A DNA stretch of 64,000 bases from Streptomyces spiroverticillatus (GTDB lineage Bacteria > Actinomycetota > Actinomycetes > Streptomycetales > Streptomycetaceae), in the NCBI GenBank assembly GCA_014650415.1, contig BMUX01000007.1, positions 62,001 to 126,000 of the forward strand, given 5' to 3'. The position numbers and the translations under genes are program-made. Position 1 is the first letter of the stretch; each line of letters starts with the position of its first letter. A model generated the notes under the pieces. The model had not been told where the DNA came from and made no database searches. It saw only the letters and a program-made list of their open reading frames with translations. Positions 17,116 through 24,289 of this stretch are shown one piece after another.

Positions 17116-18452
17116 CAGACGTTCCGGAAGCGGTTGATGGCGTCGATGTGCTGCGCGCGCTTCTCGTGGTCGCGGACGCCCAGTCCCTCGCGCGGGGCCA
17201 GCGCGAGGACGCCGACCTTGCCCTGGTGCAGGTTGCGGTGGACGTCGTAGGCGGCCTGGCCGGTGTCTTCGAGGGAGTACACCTTGGAGAGCGTCGGGTG
17301 GATCTTGCCCTTGGCGATCAGGCGGTTGGCCTCCCACGCCTCGCGGTAGTTGGCGAAGTGCGAGCCGATGATGCGCTTCAGCGACATCCACAGGTAGCGG
17401 TTGTCGTACTCGTGCATGTACCCGGAGGTGGAGGCGCAGGTGGTGATCGTGCCGCCCTTGCGGGTCACGTACACGCTGGCGCCGAAGGTCTCGCGGCCCG
17501 GGTGCTCGAAGACGATGTCGATGTCCTCGCCGCCGGTGAACTCGCGGATGCGCTTGCCGAAGCGCTTCCACTCCTTCGGGTCCTGGGTGCGCTCGTCCTT
17601 CCAGAACTTGTAGCCCTCGGCGCTGCGGTCGATGATCGCCTCCGCGCCCATGGACCGGCAGATCTCCGCCTTCTGCTCGCTGCTCACGACGCAGATCGGG
17701 TTGGCGCCGCCCGCGAGGGCGAACTGGGTCGCGTACGAGCCGAGTCCGCCGCTCGCGCCCCAGATCAGGACGTTGTCGCCCTGCTTCATGCCGGCGCCGT
17801 TGCGCGAGACGAGCTGGCGGTACGCCGTCGAGTTGACGAGACCCGGGGCCGCGGCCTCCTCCCAGCTGAGGTGGCCGGGCTTGGGCATCAGCTGGTTGGA
17901 CTTGACGAGGGCGATCTCGGCGAGGCCGCCGAAGTTCGTCTCGAAGCCCCAGATGCGCTGCTCGGGGTCGAGCATCGTGTCGTTGTGGCCGTCGCTCGAC
18001 TCCAGCTCGACGGACAGGCAGTGCGCGACGACCTCGTCGCCCGGGTTCCAGGCGTTCACGCCGGGGCCGGTGCGCAGGACGACGCCCGCCAGGTCGGAGC
18101 CGATGATGTGGTACGGCAGGTCGTGACGCTTCGTCAACTCACTGAGGCGGCCGTACCGTTCGAGGAAACTGAAGGTCGAGACGGGCTCGAAGATCGAGGT
18201 CCAGACGGAGTTGTAGTTCACCGAGCTGGCCATCACCGCCACCAGCGCCTCGCCCGGGCCGAGTTCCGGAATCGGCACGTCGTCCAGGTGGATCGACTTG
18301 CGGGGGTCCTTCTCGCGGGTGGTGAGGCCGGAGAACATCTCGGCCTCGTCCTTGTGCACGGTGATCGCGCGGTACGACTCGGGGAGCGAGAGAGCGGCGT
18401 AGTCCGCGGCAGTCGCTTCCTGCGACTGGATCGCGTCCAGGATTTCCTTCAC
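17115..18452 (-). CDS. ccr: Crotonyl-CoA carboxylase/reductase
   Basis: NADPH- and CO2-dependent enzyme of the medium-chain dehydrogenase family that turns crotonyl-CoA into ethylmalonyl-CoA, 445 residues. It feeds both the ethylmalonyl-CoA pathway and polyketide extender-unit supply. Family features include SVNYNSVWTSIFEP, SDLAGVVLRTGPGV, the nucleotide-binding stretch WGASGGLGSYATQFALAGG and FEHPGRETFGASVYV. The start is GTG 18452 (MKEILDAIQSQ), with GGAGG 7 bases upstream; the longer upstream reading lacks such a site. It is the first gene of the five-gene pathway operon, with a promoter candidate 240 bases upstream. Confidence 0.95.
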   Translation of the reverse strand: MKEILDAIQSQEATAADYAALSLPESYRAITVHKDEAEMFSGLTTREKDPRKSIHLDDVPIPELGPGEALVAVMASSVNYNSVWTSIFEPVSTFSFLERYGRLSELTKRHDLPYHIIGSDLAGVVLRTGPGVNAWNPGDEVVAHCLSVELESSDGHNDTMLDPEQRIWGFETNFGGLAEIALVKSNQLMPKPGHLSWEEAAAPGLVNSTAYRQLVSRNGAGMKQGDNVLIWGASGGLGSYATQFALAGGANPICVVSSEQKAEICRSMGAEAIIDRSAEGYKFWKDERTQDPKEWKRFGKRIREFTGGEDIDIVFEHPGRETFGASVYVTRKGGTITTCASTSGYMHEYDNRYLWMSLKRIIGSHFANYREAWEANRLIAKGKIHPTLSKVYSLEDTGQAAYDVHRNLHQGKVGVLALAPREGLGVRDHEKRAQHIDAINRFRNV

Positions 18453-18688
18453 GGTGTGCCTCCGGCGGGAGCGCTGAGGGAAGCGCTCCGAGGGGTCGTC
18501 GGGGTGCTGAGGGTGGAGTGAGGGTGGAGGTGTGCCGTCGGTTCGGCGAGGCGGTTCAGATGTTTTCCGGCAGCGCGAGGGTGTGCGCGGGAGGTGCCTG
18601 TGACGCAGGCGTCCGGGCGCGCCCACCAGGGGTGGGCGGGGACAGCCGGGGTGCGCGTTTTCCGCGTCCCGGCCGCTCGGACAACATC

Positions 18689-18771
18689 AACGTATGGCAC
18701 CCCGTGACAGTCGGCAAGGCACTGAGTGCCAACAAATTCGCTCAGTTGGCGAATGGGCTGCGCATATGCGC
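18689..18771 (-). promoter_or_regulatory. Candidate ccr promoter with palindromic operators
   Basis: On the minus strand TTGCCG (18717-18712) and TACGTT (18694-18689) are 17 bases apart, a good fit to a housekeeping promoter. Directly upstream of the -35 box lies GGCAC-TGA-GTGCC (18718-18730). Further up come TTCGC/GCGAA (18737-18753) and the perfect 12-base palindrome GCGCATATGCGC (18760-18771). These are possible sites for the neighbouring TetR regulator. Confidence 0.5.
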
Positions 18772-18830
18772 GATGATCGATCGAGGGCGGGCAGCCGGAT
18801 GTCCGATTCGGCCGCGTTGAGGCGTGAAAA

Positions 18831-18858
18831 AAGCCGCTCCCACCAGGGGGAACGGCTT
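18831..18858 (-). terminator. Rho-independent terminator of tetR
   Basis: An 11-base stem with one mismatch (18831-18841 and 18848-18858) is followed on the minus strand by six T residues, a classical intrinsic terminator. It lies 72 bases after the tetR stop and separates it from ccr. Confidence 0.85.
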
Positions 18859-18930
18859 CTTTCGTGGTGTGCGTCTCAACGGCCCCGCCGAGGCCCTGCC
18901 GAGGCCCGGACGCGGATCCTCAGCGCTGCT

Positions 18931-19752
18931 TCAACGCTGCTTCAGTGCCTCTTCGATGGTCCGCATGACCTCGTCCAGCGGCGCGTCCGTGCGGGCCACC
19001 GCGACCAGCACCTCGCCGTCCCGGCGCACGGCCGCCGGCGCGGGCTCGGCCGGGACCGCCTCGGAGCGGGACGTGCGGCCCGCGCCGATGCCCGTGCCGA
19101 AGGTCTCGCGGACGATCGCGAAGGCGTGGTCGAGCTGGGTCTCCACGTCGCCCTGGCCGCCCGCCCGCAGCCAGCGGCGCAGGACGTGGTTGTGGGCGGT
19201 GACGACCGCGGAGGCCGCGACCTCGGCGAGCAGCGGGTCGTCGTTGCCGGGCTGGTGGTCGTGCTCGTCGAAGTGGCCCAGGAGGTAGCGCGTGAAGAGG
19301 CGCTCGTAGCGGGCCACCGAGGCGATCTCCGCCTCCCGCAGGGTCGGGACCTCGCGGGTCAGCTTGTAGCGGGCGACGGACACGGCGGGGGCCGCCGCGT
19401 ACATCCGCATGACTTCCTTGATGCCCCGGCAGACCGTGTCGAGCGGGTGCTCGTGCGGCGGGGCCGCGTTCAGCACCGCCTCGGCCCGTACGAGCGTGTC
19501 GTCGTGGTCGGGGAAGATCGCCTCTTCCTTGGAGCGGAAGTGGCGGAAGAAGGTGCGCCGGGCGACGCCGCCCGCCGCCGCGATCTCGTCGACGGTGGTC
19601 GCCTCGTACCCCTTCGTCGCGAAGAGCTCCATGGCGGCGGCGGAGAGCTCGCGGCGCATCTTGAGGCGCTGCGCGGCCGCGCGGGTGCCCGCGGCGCTCT
19701 CCGTGGGGTCGGTCGTGGAGTTCGTACGGGGAGTCCTGGGGGCCTGGGGCAT
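18931..19752 (-). CDS. TetR-family transcriptional regulator
   Basis: DNA-binding regulator of 273 residues. The N-terminal HTH (about 35-80) reads AAMELFATKGYEATTVDEIAAAGGVARRTFFRHFRSK in segments typical of TetR, followed by a helical ligand-binding part and a C-terminal tail. Its position between ccr and the 3-hydroxyacyl-CoA dehydrogenase suggests that it regulates C4-CoA metabolism, possibly sensing an acyl-CoA. ATG 19752 is chosen because family-like sequence begins soon after it. The same frame stays open to 20148, where an ATG overlaps the upstream stop, so a 405-residue form with a 130-residue Gly/Ala/Pro-rich extension cannot be ruled out. Confidence 0.85.
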   Translation of the reverse strand: MPQAPRTPRTNSTTDPTESAAGTRAAAQRLKMRRELSAAAMELFATKGYEATTVDEIAAAGGVARRTFFRHFRSKEEAIFPDHDDTLVRAEAVLNAAPPHEHPLDTVCRGIKEVMRMYAAAPAVSVARYKLTREVPTLREAEIASVARYERLFTRYLLGHFDEHDHQPGNDDPLLAEVAASAVVTAHNHVLRRWLRAGGQGDVETQLDHAFAIVRETFGTGIGAGRTSRSEAVPAEPAPAAVRRDGEVLVAVARTDAPLDEVMRTIEEALKQR

Positions 19753-20134
19753 GCCCTGAAAGTAACCCATCGGCGCAGGGTGCCGCGCCGCCGGGGCGGG
19801 GAGCCCCGACGGCTGCAGCAGCCCGCCCCAGCCGGTCCCGGCGGCCGCCGGTGCGGCCGGTCGGGAGGGGGCCGGTGCGGAAGCAGTGCTTCCGGTGCGG
19901 TCCGTCCGGCCGTCCGCCTGCGGTGCGCGGGCCGGGGACCGCGCCGGGCCGTCACGACTCGCCGCACCGTCCTGCGCGGGTGCCGCAACCGGCACCCGGG
20001 CGGCGTCGGACGCTCCGCCCACCGCCCCGGACACTCCCTCCACGGTGCCGGAGGCCCCGGCCACCGCCCCGGACGCCCCGCCCGCCGGCCCCGACGGACC
20101 GGTCACCGGACTGCCGGGCCCGCCCCGGCGCCCC
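19753..20134. other. 382-base gap between tetR and the dehydrogenase gene
   Basis: No separate gene is seen. The minus strand is open throughout in the tetR frame and would encode a Gly/Ala/Pro/Ser-rich segment with repeats such as GASGAVAGASG. It is either non-coding or an N-terminal extension of the TetR protein. Confidence 0.5.
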
Positions 20135-21940
20135 TCACCGGCGCGCATACTCCCTGAAGCCCCGGCCGGTCTTGCGGCCCAGGCAGCCCGCCGCCACCAG
20201 GTGCTCAAGCAGCGGCGCCGGGGCCAGGCCCGGGTCGCGGAACTCGCGGTGCAGGACCTGCTCGATGGCGAGGGAGACGTCGAGGCCGACCACGTCGAGC
20301 AGCTCGAAGGGCCCCATCGGGTAGCCGCCGCCCAGCTTCATCGCGGCGTCGATGTCGTCCAGCGAGGCGTAGTGCTCCTGGACCATCTTGATCGCGTTGT
20401 TGAGGTACGGGAACAGCAGGGCGTTCACGATGAAGCCCGCCCGGTCGCCGCAGTCCACCGGGTGCTTGCGGATCTTCACGGTGAGGTCGCGGACGGTGGC
20501 GTGGACGTCGTCGGCGGTCAGGACCGTACGGACGATCTCGACCAGCTTCATCGCCGGGGCCGGGTTGAAGAAGTGCATCCCGATGACGTCCTGCGGGCGC
20601 GAGGTGGCGCGGGCGCAGGCGACGACGGGCAGCGAGGAGGTGGTGGTGGCGAGGATGGCGCCCTGCTTGCAGACCTTGTCGAAGGTCGCGAAGAGCTGCT
20701 GCTTGACCTCCAGGTCCTCCGCGACCGCCTCCAGGGCGAGGTCCACGTCCGCGAAGGCGTCGAGGGAGCCCGCCGGGGTGATCCGGGCGAGGGTCTCGTC
20801 CTTGGCCTCCGCCGTCATCCGGCCCTTGGTGACCGACCGCGAAAGAGACTTGTCGATACGGGCCTTGGCGGCCTCCGCCTTCTCGAAACTGCGGGCCGCC
20901 AGGACCACCGCGTACCCGGCCTTCGCGAAGACCTCCGCGATGCCCGATGCCATCGTCCCGGAACCGGCCACGCCGACCGAGCGGATCTCCCGGCCGCCCG
21001 TGAGCGGGGCCGCCTCCAGCGGGGTCAGCGCGTCGCGGACGACGGTGGCGCTGTCCGGGGCGTCGTACGTGTAGAACCCGCGCCCCGACTTCCGGCCGGT
21101 CAGCCCGGCCGCGCTCAGCTGCTTGAGGACGGGGGCCGGGGCGTGCAGCCGGTCGTGCGACTCCGCGTACATGGCGTCCAGGACGGTGCGCGCGGTGTCG
21201 ATGCCGATCAGGTCGAGCAGGGCGAGGGGGCCCATCGGCAGCCCGCAGCCCAGCTTCATCGCCGCGTCGATGTCCTCACGGGAGGCGTACTTGGCCTCGT
21301 ACATCGCGGCGGCCTGGTTGAGGTACCCGAAGAGCAGCCCGTCCGCGACGAAACCAGGCCGGTCGCCGACCGCGACGGGCTCCTTGCCGAGGTCGTGCGC
21401 GAGGTCGGTGACGGCGGCGACGGCGGTCGGCGCGGTCAGCACCGAGGAGACGATCTCGACCAGCTTCATCGCCGGGGCCGGGTTGAAGAAGTGCAGGCCC
21501 AGCACGCGCTCTGGGCGCGCCGAGTCGGCGGCCAGCCGGGTCACGGACAGCGCGTTGGTGCCGGTGGCGAGGATGGTGTCCGGGCGGACGATCGCGTCGA
21601 GCGCCCGGAAGACCTGGTGCTTGATCTCGTACGACTCGGGCACGACCTCGATCACGAGGTCCGCCTCGGCGGCGGCGGAGAGGTCCACATCGGTACGGAA
21701 CCGGGCCAGCGCCTCCGCCCGGCCGATCTCCGACAGCCGCTCCTTGCGGACGGCGCGGGCGGTGGACGCCTCGACGGCGGCGACGGCGTGGTGGAGGGCG
21801 TCGGCGTCGGTGTCGATGCCGATCACGGTGCGGCCCGCCCGCAGCAGGACCTCGGCGATGCCGGTGCCCATGGTGCCGAGGCCGACGACGGCGACGGTGG
21901 CGAGAGAGGAGAGAGGGGTGGTGGAGACAGGGGTGTCCAT
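20135..21940 (-). CDS. 3-hydroxyacyl-CoA (3-hydroxybutyryl-CoA) dehydrogenase, tandem duplicated
   Basis: NAD(P)-dependent dehydrogenase of 601 residues made of two full copies of the about 285-residue 3-hydroxybutyryl-CoA dehydrogenase unit. Copy 1 starts with the Rossmann motif VAVVGLGTMGTGIAEVL; copy 2 with VGVAGSGTMASGIAEVF near residue 320. Each has its own LHFFNPAPAMKLVEIV or MHFFNPAPAMKLVEIV active-site segment, DRPGFV/DRAGFI, and a C-terminal LGCGLPMGPLALLDLIG or LGGGYPMGPFELLDVVG. It would interconvert acetoacetyl-CoA and 3-hydroxybutyryl-CoA, feeding crotonyl-CoA to ccr. ATG 21940 begins the conserved region (MDTPVSTTPLSS). Confidence 0.92.
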   Translation of the reverse strand: MDTPVSTTPLSSLATVAVVGLGTMGTGIAEVLLRAGRTVIGIDTDADALHHAVAAVEASTARAVRKERLSEIGRAEALARFRTDVDLSAAAEADLVIEVVPESYEIKHQVFRALDAIVRPDTILATGTNALSVTRLAADSARPERVLGLHFFNPAPAMKLVEIVSSVLTAPTAVAAVTDLAHDLGKEPVAVGDRPGFVADGLLFGYLNQAAAMYEAKYASREDIDAAMKLGCGLPMGPLALLDLIGIDTARTVLDAMYAESHDRLHAPAPVLKQLSAAGLTGRKSGRGFYTYDAPDSATVVRDALTPLEAAPLTGGREIRSVGVAGSGTMASGIAEVFAKAGYAVVLAARSFEKAEAAKARIDKSLSRSVTKGRMTAEAKDETLARITPAGSLDAFADVDLALEAVAEDLEVKQQLFATFDKVCKQGAILATTTSSLPVVACARATSRPQDVIGMHFFNPAPAMKLVEIVRTVLTADDVHATVRDLTVKIRKHPVDCGDRAGFIVNALLFPYLNNAIKMVQEHYASLDDIDAAMKLGGGYPMGPFELLDVVGLDVSLAIEQVLHREFRDPGLAPAPLLEHLVAAGCLGRKTGRGFREYARR

Positions 21941-22312
21941 CACGGGACTCCAGGGATGAGTGACGACTGAGACGAGGGGCGTCTGCGCGAGAGGAGACGG
22001 ACCGTCGGCGCGTGGAAACGAAGAGCACGCGCAGGACGGCAAGCGTCGTGAGGGTGGTGCTGAGCGGCGGGCCCTGTCCCGGGGCCGGTGCCGTACGCGT
22101 GGAGAAAGAACGCCGAACCGACTGGCACTCCGTGGCGGCTGCGTCACCAGGCCGCCAAGAGCTGATCTTTCAGCGGGTGTTGAGCCCTGTGGTGGGGGCA
22201 GCCCGCTCACATGAGACTAACCGGCCGGTAACGAGCGCGCCAGCCCCTGGAGCCGGTGGCCGGATGTGATCTACGCCGCCCGCGCTCCCCTCGTGCTGGC
22301 TACGCTGACCGC
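21941..22312. other. 372-base divergent regulatory gap
   Basis: This stretch separates the divergent dehydrogenase and HEAT genes and shows no coding bias. It contains the palindrome-like site at 22217-22232. No other distinct structure was recognised. Confidence 0.55.
22217..22232. promoter_or_regulatory. Candidate operator in the dehydrogenase/HEAT divergent gap
   Basis: CTAACCGGCCGGTAAC contains the perfect 10-base palindrome ACCGGCCGGT with A/T-rich flanks, the shape of many TetR-family operators. It could be a site for the TetR regulator encoded 2.5 kb away, but its distance from both starts (about 280 and 80 bases) leaves the target open. Confidence 0.35.
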
Positions 22313-22915
22313 ATGGACGAGGAACTGCGGTCCCTGATCGACCGGCTGGGCGAAGAGGCCGGGGAGTCCGCCTCGCACGAGGAGTCGCGCGAGGACTCGT
22401 ACGAGGACTTGTACGAGGAGCTGATCGCCACCGACGACCACGAAATACTCGCCCGCGTCCTGACCGAACCCGAGCAGCCGCTCTGGGCAAGGGAGTTGGC
22501 GGCCTTCCGGCTCGGCTGCGCCGGTGACCGGCGGGCCTTCGAGTCCCTGGTGCTGTTCCTCAACCACCGCGACCCCGAACGCTGCGTCTCCGCCGCACAC
22601 GCACTGGCCAAACTCGGCGACCCGCGCACGGCGAAGGCCGCCGCCGCCCTCGCCACCAACACCATGCGCACCGCCTACGCCATGCAGCCCGTACGCCTCC
22701 TGACCGAACTCCGCGCCCCCGAGTCCGTCCCCGCGCTCATCACCACCCTGCGCGGCCTGCTCGCCCCGAACGACCCGCACTGGCGGGTGGCACTGGCCTG
22801 CGTGGAGGGGCTCGGGCAGCTCCGCGACGTAAGGGCGACGCAGGTGCTGGACGCGGCGCTGGATCACCCCCGGCTCGGGGCGGCGGCAGCGGCGGCGCTC
22901 AGCAGACTGACGTAA
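22313..22915 (+). CDS. HEAT-repeat protein of unknown function
   Basis: Predicted soluble helical-repeat protein of 200 residues. An acidic N-terminal part (EEAGESASHEESREDSYEDL) precedes alpha-helical repeats of HEAT type, such as SLVLFLNHRDPERCVSAAHALAKLGDPRTAKA in pieces, and GLGQLRDVRATQVLDAAL. Such scaffolds usually bind partner proteins; no partner is evident here. ATG 22313 is chosen because a TACGCT box lies 6 bases upstream, suggesting a leaderless transcript; no ribosome-binding site is seen. Its 3' end overlaps the convergent acetyltransferase gene by 52 bases. Confidence 0.8.
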   Translation: MDEELRSLIDRLGEEAGESASHEESREDSYEDLYEELIATDDHEILARVLTEPEQPLWARELAAFRLGCAGDRRAFESLVLFLNHRDPERCVSAAHALAKLGDPRTAKAAAALATNTMRTAYAMQPVRLLTELRAPESVPALITTLRGLLAPNDPHWRVALACVEGLGQLRDVRATQVLDAALDHPRLGAAAAAALSRLT

Positions 22916-23466
22916 CGCACCTCGTCGACGGTCGCACCGCCGATCTCGAAGGACTCCTCGGCGCCGTCCCAGGTGCATCCGGCCTTCTCGTAGAAGCGGC
23001 GGGCGACGGCGTTCTCCTTGAGCACCCACAGGCTCAGCGCGGCGAACCCGGCGGCGTGCGCCCGCTCCAGGCTCGCGGTCATCAGGGCGCGGCCCGCACC
23101 CGTCGAGTGGTGCTCGGGGAGCGCGTAGAGGGTGTACAGCTCGGCGACCGGGCGTTCGGGGGTGCTGTACAGAGGCACCCCTTCCGTCTCCCGGTACGGC
23201 CCGAAGCAGGCCCAGGCGACGACCAGTCCGTCGCGCTCGGCGACCAGGTTCACCGTGCGCGGGCCCGCCTTGGTGAAGTGGGTGCGGCGCAGCTCGGCCT
23301 CCTCGGCGAGGTCCATGCGGTCGAGATACGACTGCGGCACGATCCCGGCGTAGGCGCGCCGCCAGCCGAATACACGGCAGGCGGCGACGGCGGGCACGTC
23401 GTCGAGGGTCATGGGGCGCACCTGGGCCGGGGTGTTCGGCGGAGTGCTCGTCGGTGAAGTGTTCAT
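22864..23466 (-). CDS. GNAT-family N-acetyltransferase
   Basis: Acetyl-CoA-dependent acetyltransferase of 200 residues. The GNAT core is visible: VRPMTLDDVPAVAACRV at the start, the beta-4 strand ELYTLYALPEHHSTGAGRALM with the acetyl-CoA binding loop, and the C-terminal LWVLKENAVARRFYEKAGC. The substrate cannot be predicted; family members acetylate antibiotics, amino acids, polyamines or proteins. TAGCGT 6 bases before the ATG (minus strand) and the lack of a Shine-Dalgarno sequence suggest a leaderless mRNA. The last 52 bases are antisense to the end of the HEAT gene. Confidence 0.85.
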   Translation of the reverse strand: MNTSPTSTPPNTPAQVRPMTLDDVPAVAACRVFGWRRAYAGIVPQSYLDRMDLAEEAELRRTHFTKAGPRTVNLVAERDGLVVAWACFGPYRETEGVPLYSTPERPVAELYTLYALPEHHSTGAGRALMTASLERAHAAGFAALSLWVLKENAVARRFYEKAGCTWDGAEESFEIGGATVDEVRYVSLLSAAAAAAPSRG

Positions 23467-23611
23467 GGCGGAACGCTAATCCCCGTATCGACATGGCGTC
23501 GTCCCGATTTTGGCCGCCGCCCCCGAGGTGGTTGGGTGAGCGCACCCACGGAGAGGGGCCCGCTGTTCCCGGCGGTGACCCCCCGAAGAATCAAGTGCTG
23601 GAGGAAGAGGC

Positions 23612-24058
23612 ATGGCGCAGGTAGAGGCCACGACGGAGCGGATCATCGCGGCGGATGCGGAGACGGTGTTCGACACGCTGGCCGACTACAGCGGCACGCG
23701 CGGCAAGCTCCTCCCCGAGCACTTCAGCGAGTACGAGGTGCGCGAGGGCGGCGACGGCGAGGGCACGCTGGTGCACTGGAAGCTCCAGGCCACCAGCAAG
23801 CGCGTCCGCGACTGCCTCCTTGAGGTCAGCGAGCCGACCGACGGTCAGCTCGTGGAGAAGGACCGCAACTCGACCATGGTGACCACCTGGACCGTCACCC
23901 CCGCCGGTGAGGGCTCGTCCAAGGCCGTCGTCACCACCGTGTGGAACGGTGCGACCGGCATCGGCGGCTTCTTCGAGCGCACCTTCGCGCCCAAGGGACT
24001 CGCCCGCATCTACGACGCGGTGCTCGCCAACCTGGCCGCAGAGGTCGAGAAGAAGTAG
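23612..24058 (+). CDS. SRPBCC-family protein
   Basis: Small START/Bet v1-type fold protein of 148 residues (polyketide cyclase/dehydrase-like family). It begins TTERIIAADAETVFDTLADYSG, typical of the first strand and helix, and ends with a long helix (LARIYDAVLANLAAEVEKK) that closes the hydrophobic pocket. It may bind a lipid or other hydrophobic ligand; no enzymatic activity is implied. GAGGAAGAGG precedes the ATG, a strong ribosome-binding site. A short palindrome at 24073-24086 (TCCCCGTACGGGGA) may help to end transcription. Confidence 0.85.
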   Translation: MAQVEATTERIIAADAETVFDTLADYSGTRGKLLPEHFSEYEVREGGDGEGTLVHWKLQATSKRVRDCLLEVSEPTDGQLVEKDRNSTMVTTWTVTPAGEGSSKAVVTTVWNGATGIGGFFERTFAPKGLARIYDAVLANLAAEVEKK

Positions 24059-24289
24059 CTCCGGGAAGTAACTCCCCGTACGGGGAAGGCCGTTACGGGC
24101 AGATTCCGGACTCACCGGTTCGAGTGGTCTTCCGTGCCGGTCCGTTGTACGCCGTAGGGGCTCCCACCGGCCCGAATTCAACCCGCACGCCCCCTGCGCG
24201 TCAATCGTCGCGCTTGCTCCGCCTTGTCGCCCGATGCGACAAATGGGCGGCGCAGGCGTGACGAGAGGCGCGACGAGGGGAGCAGTGAC

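Larger units (their letters stand above)
18453..18930. other. 478-base ccr upstream region and tetR terminator, no gene
   Basis: Between the ccr start and the end of tetR lie the long 5' leader (about 230 bases), the ccr promoter candidate, several palindromes and the tetR terminator. Plus-strand open reading in this gap has no credible start site or family resemblance and is not annotated. Confidence 0.7.

Noticed and set aside
18518..18820. Plus-strand open frame of 100 codons upstream of ccr
   Set aside because: No ribosome-binding site or family likeness, and it overlaps the ccr promoter and its palindromes. Arginine- and Gly-rich content is typical of chance frames in GC-rich DNA.
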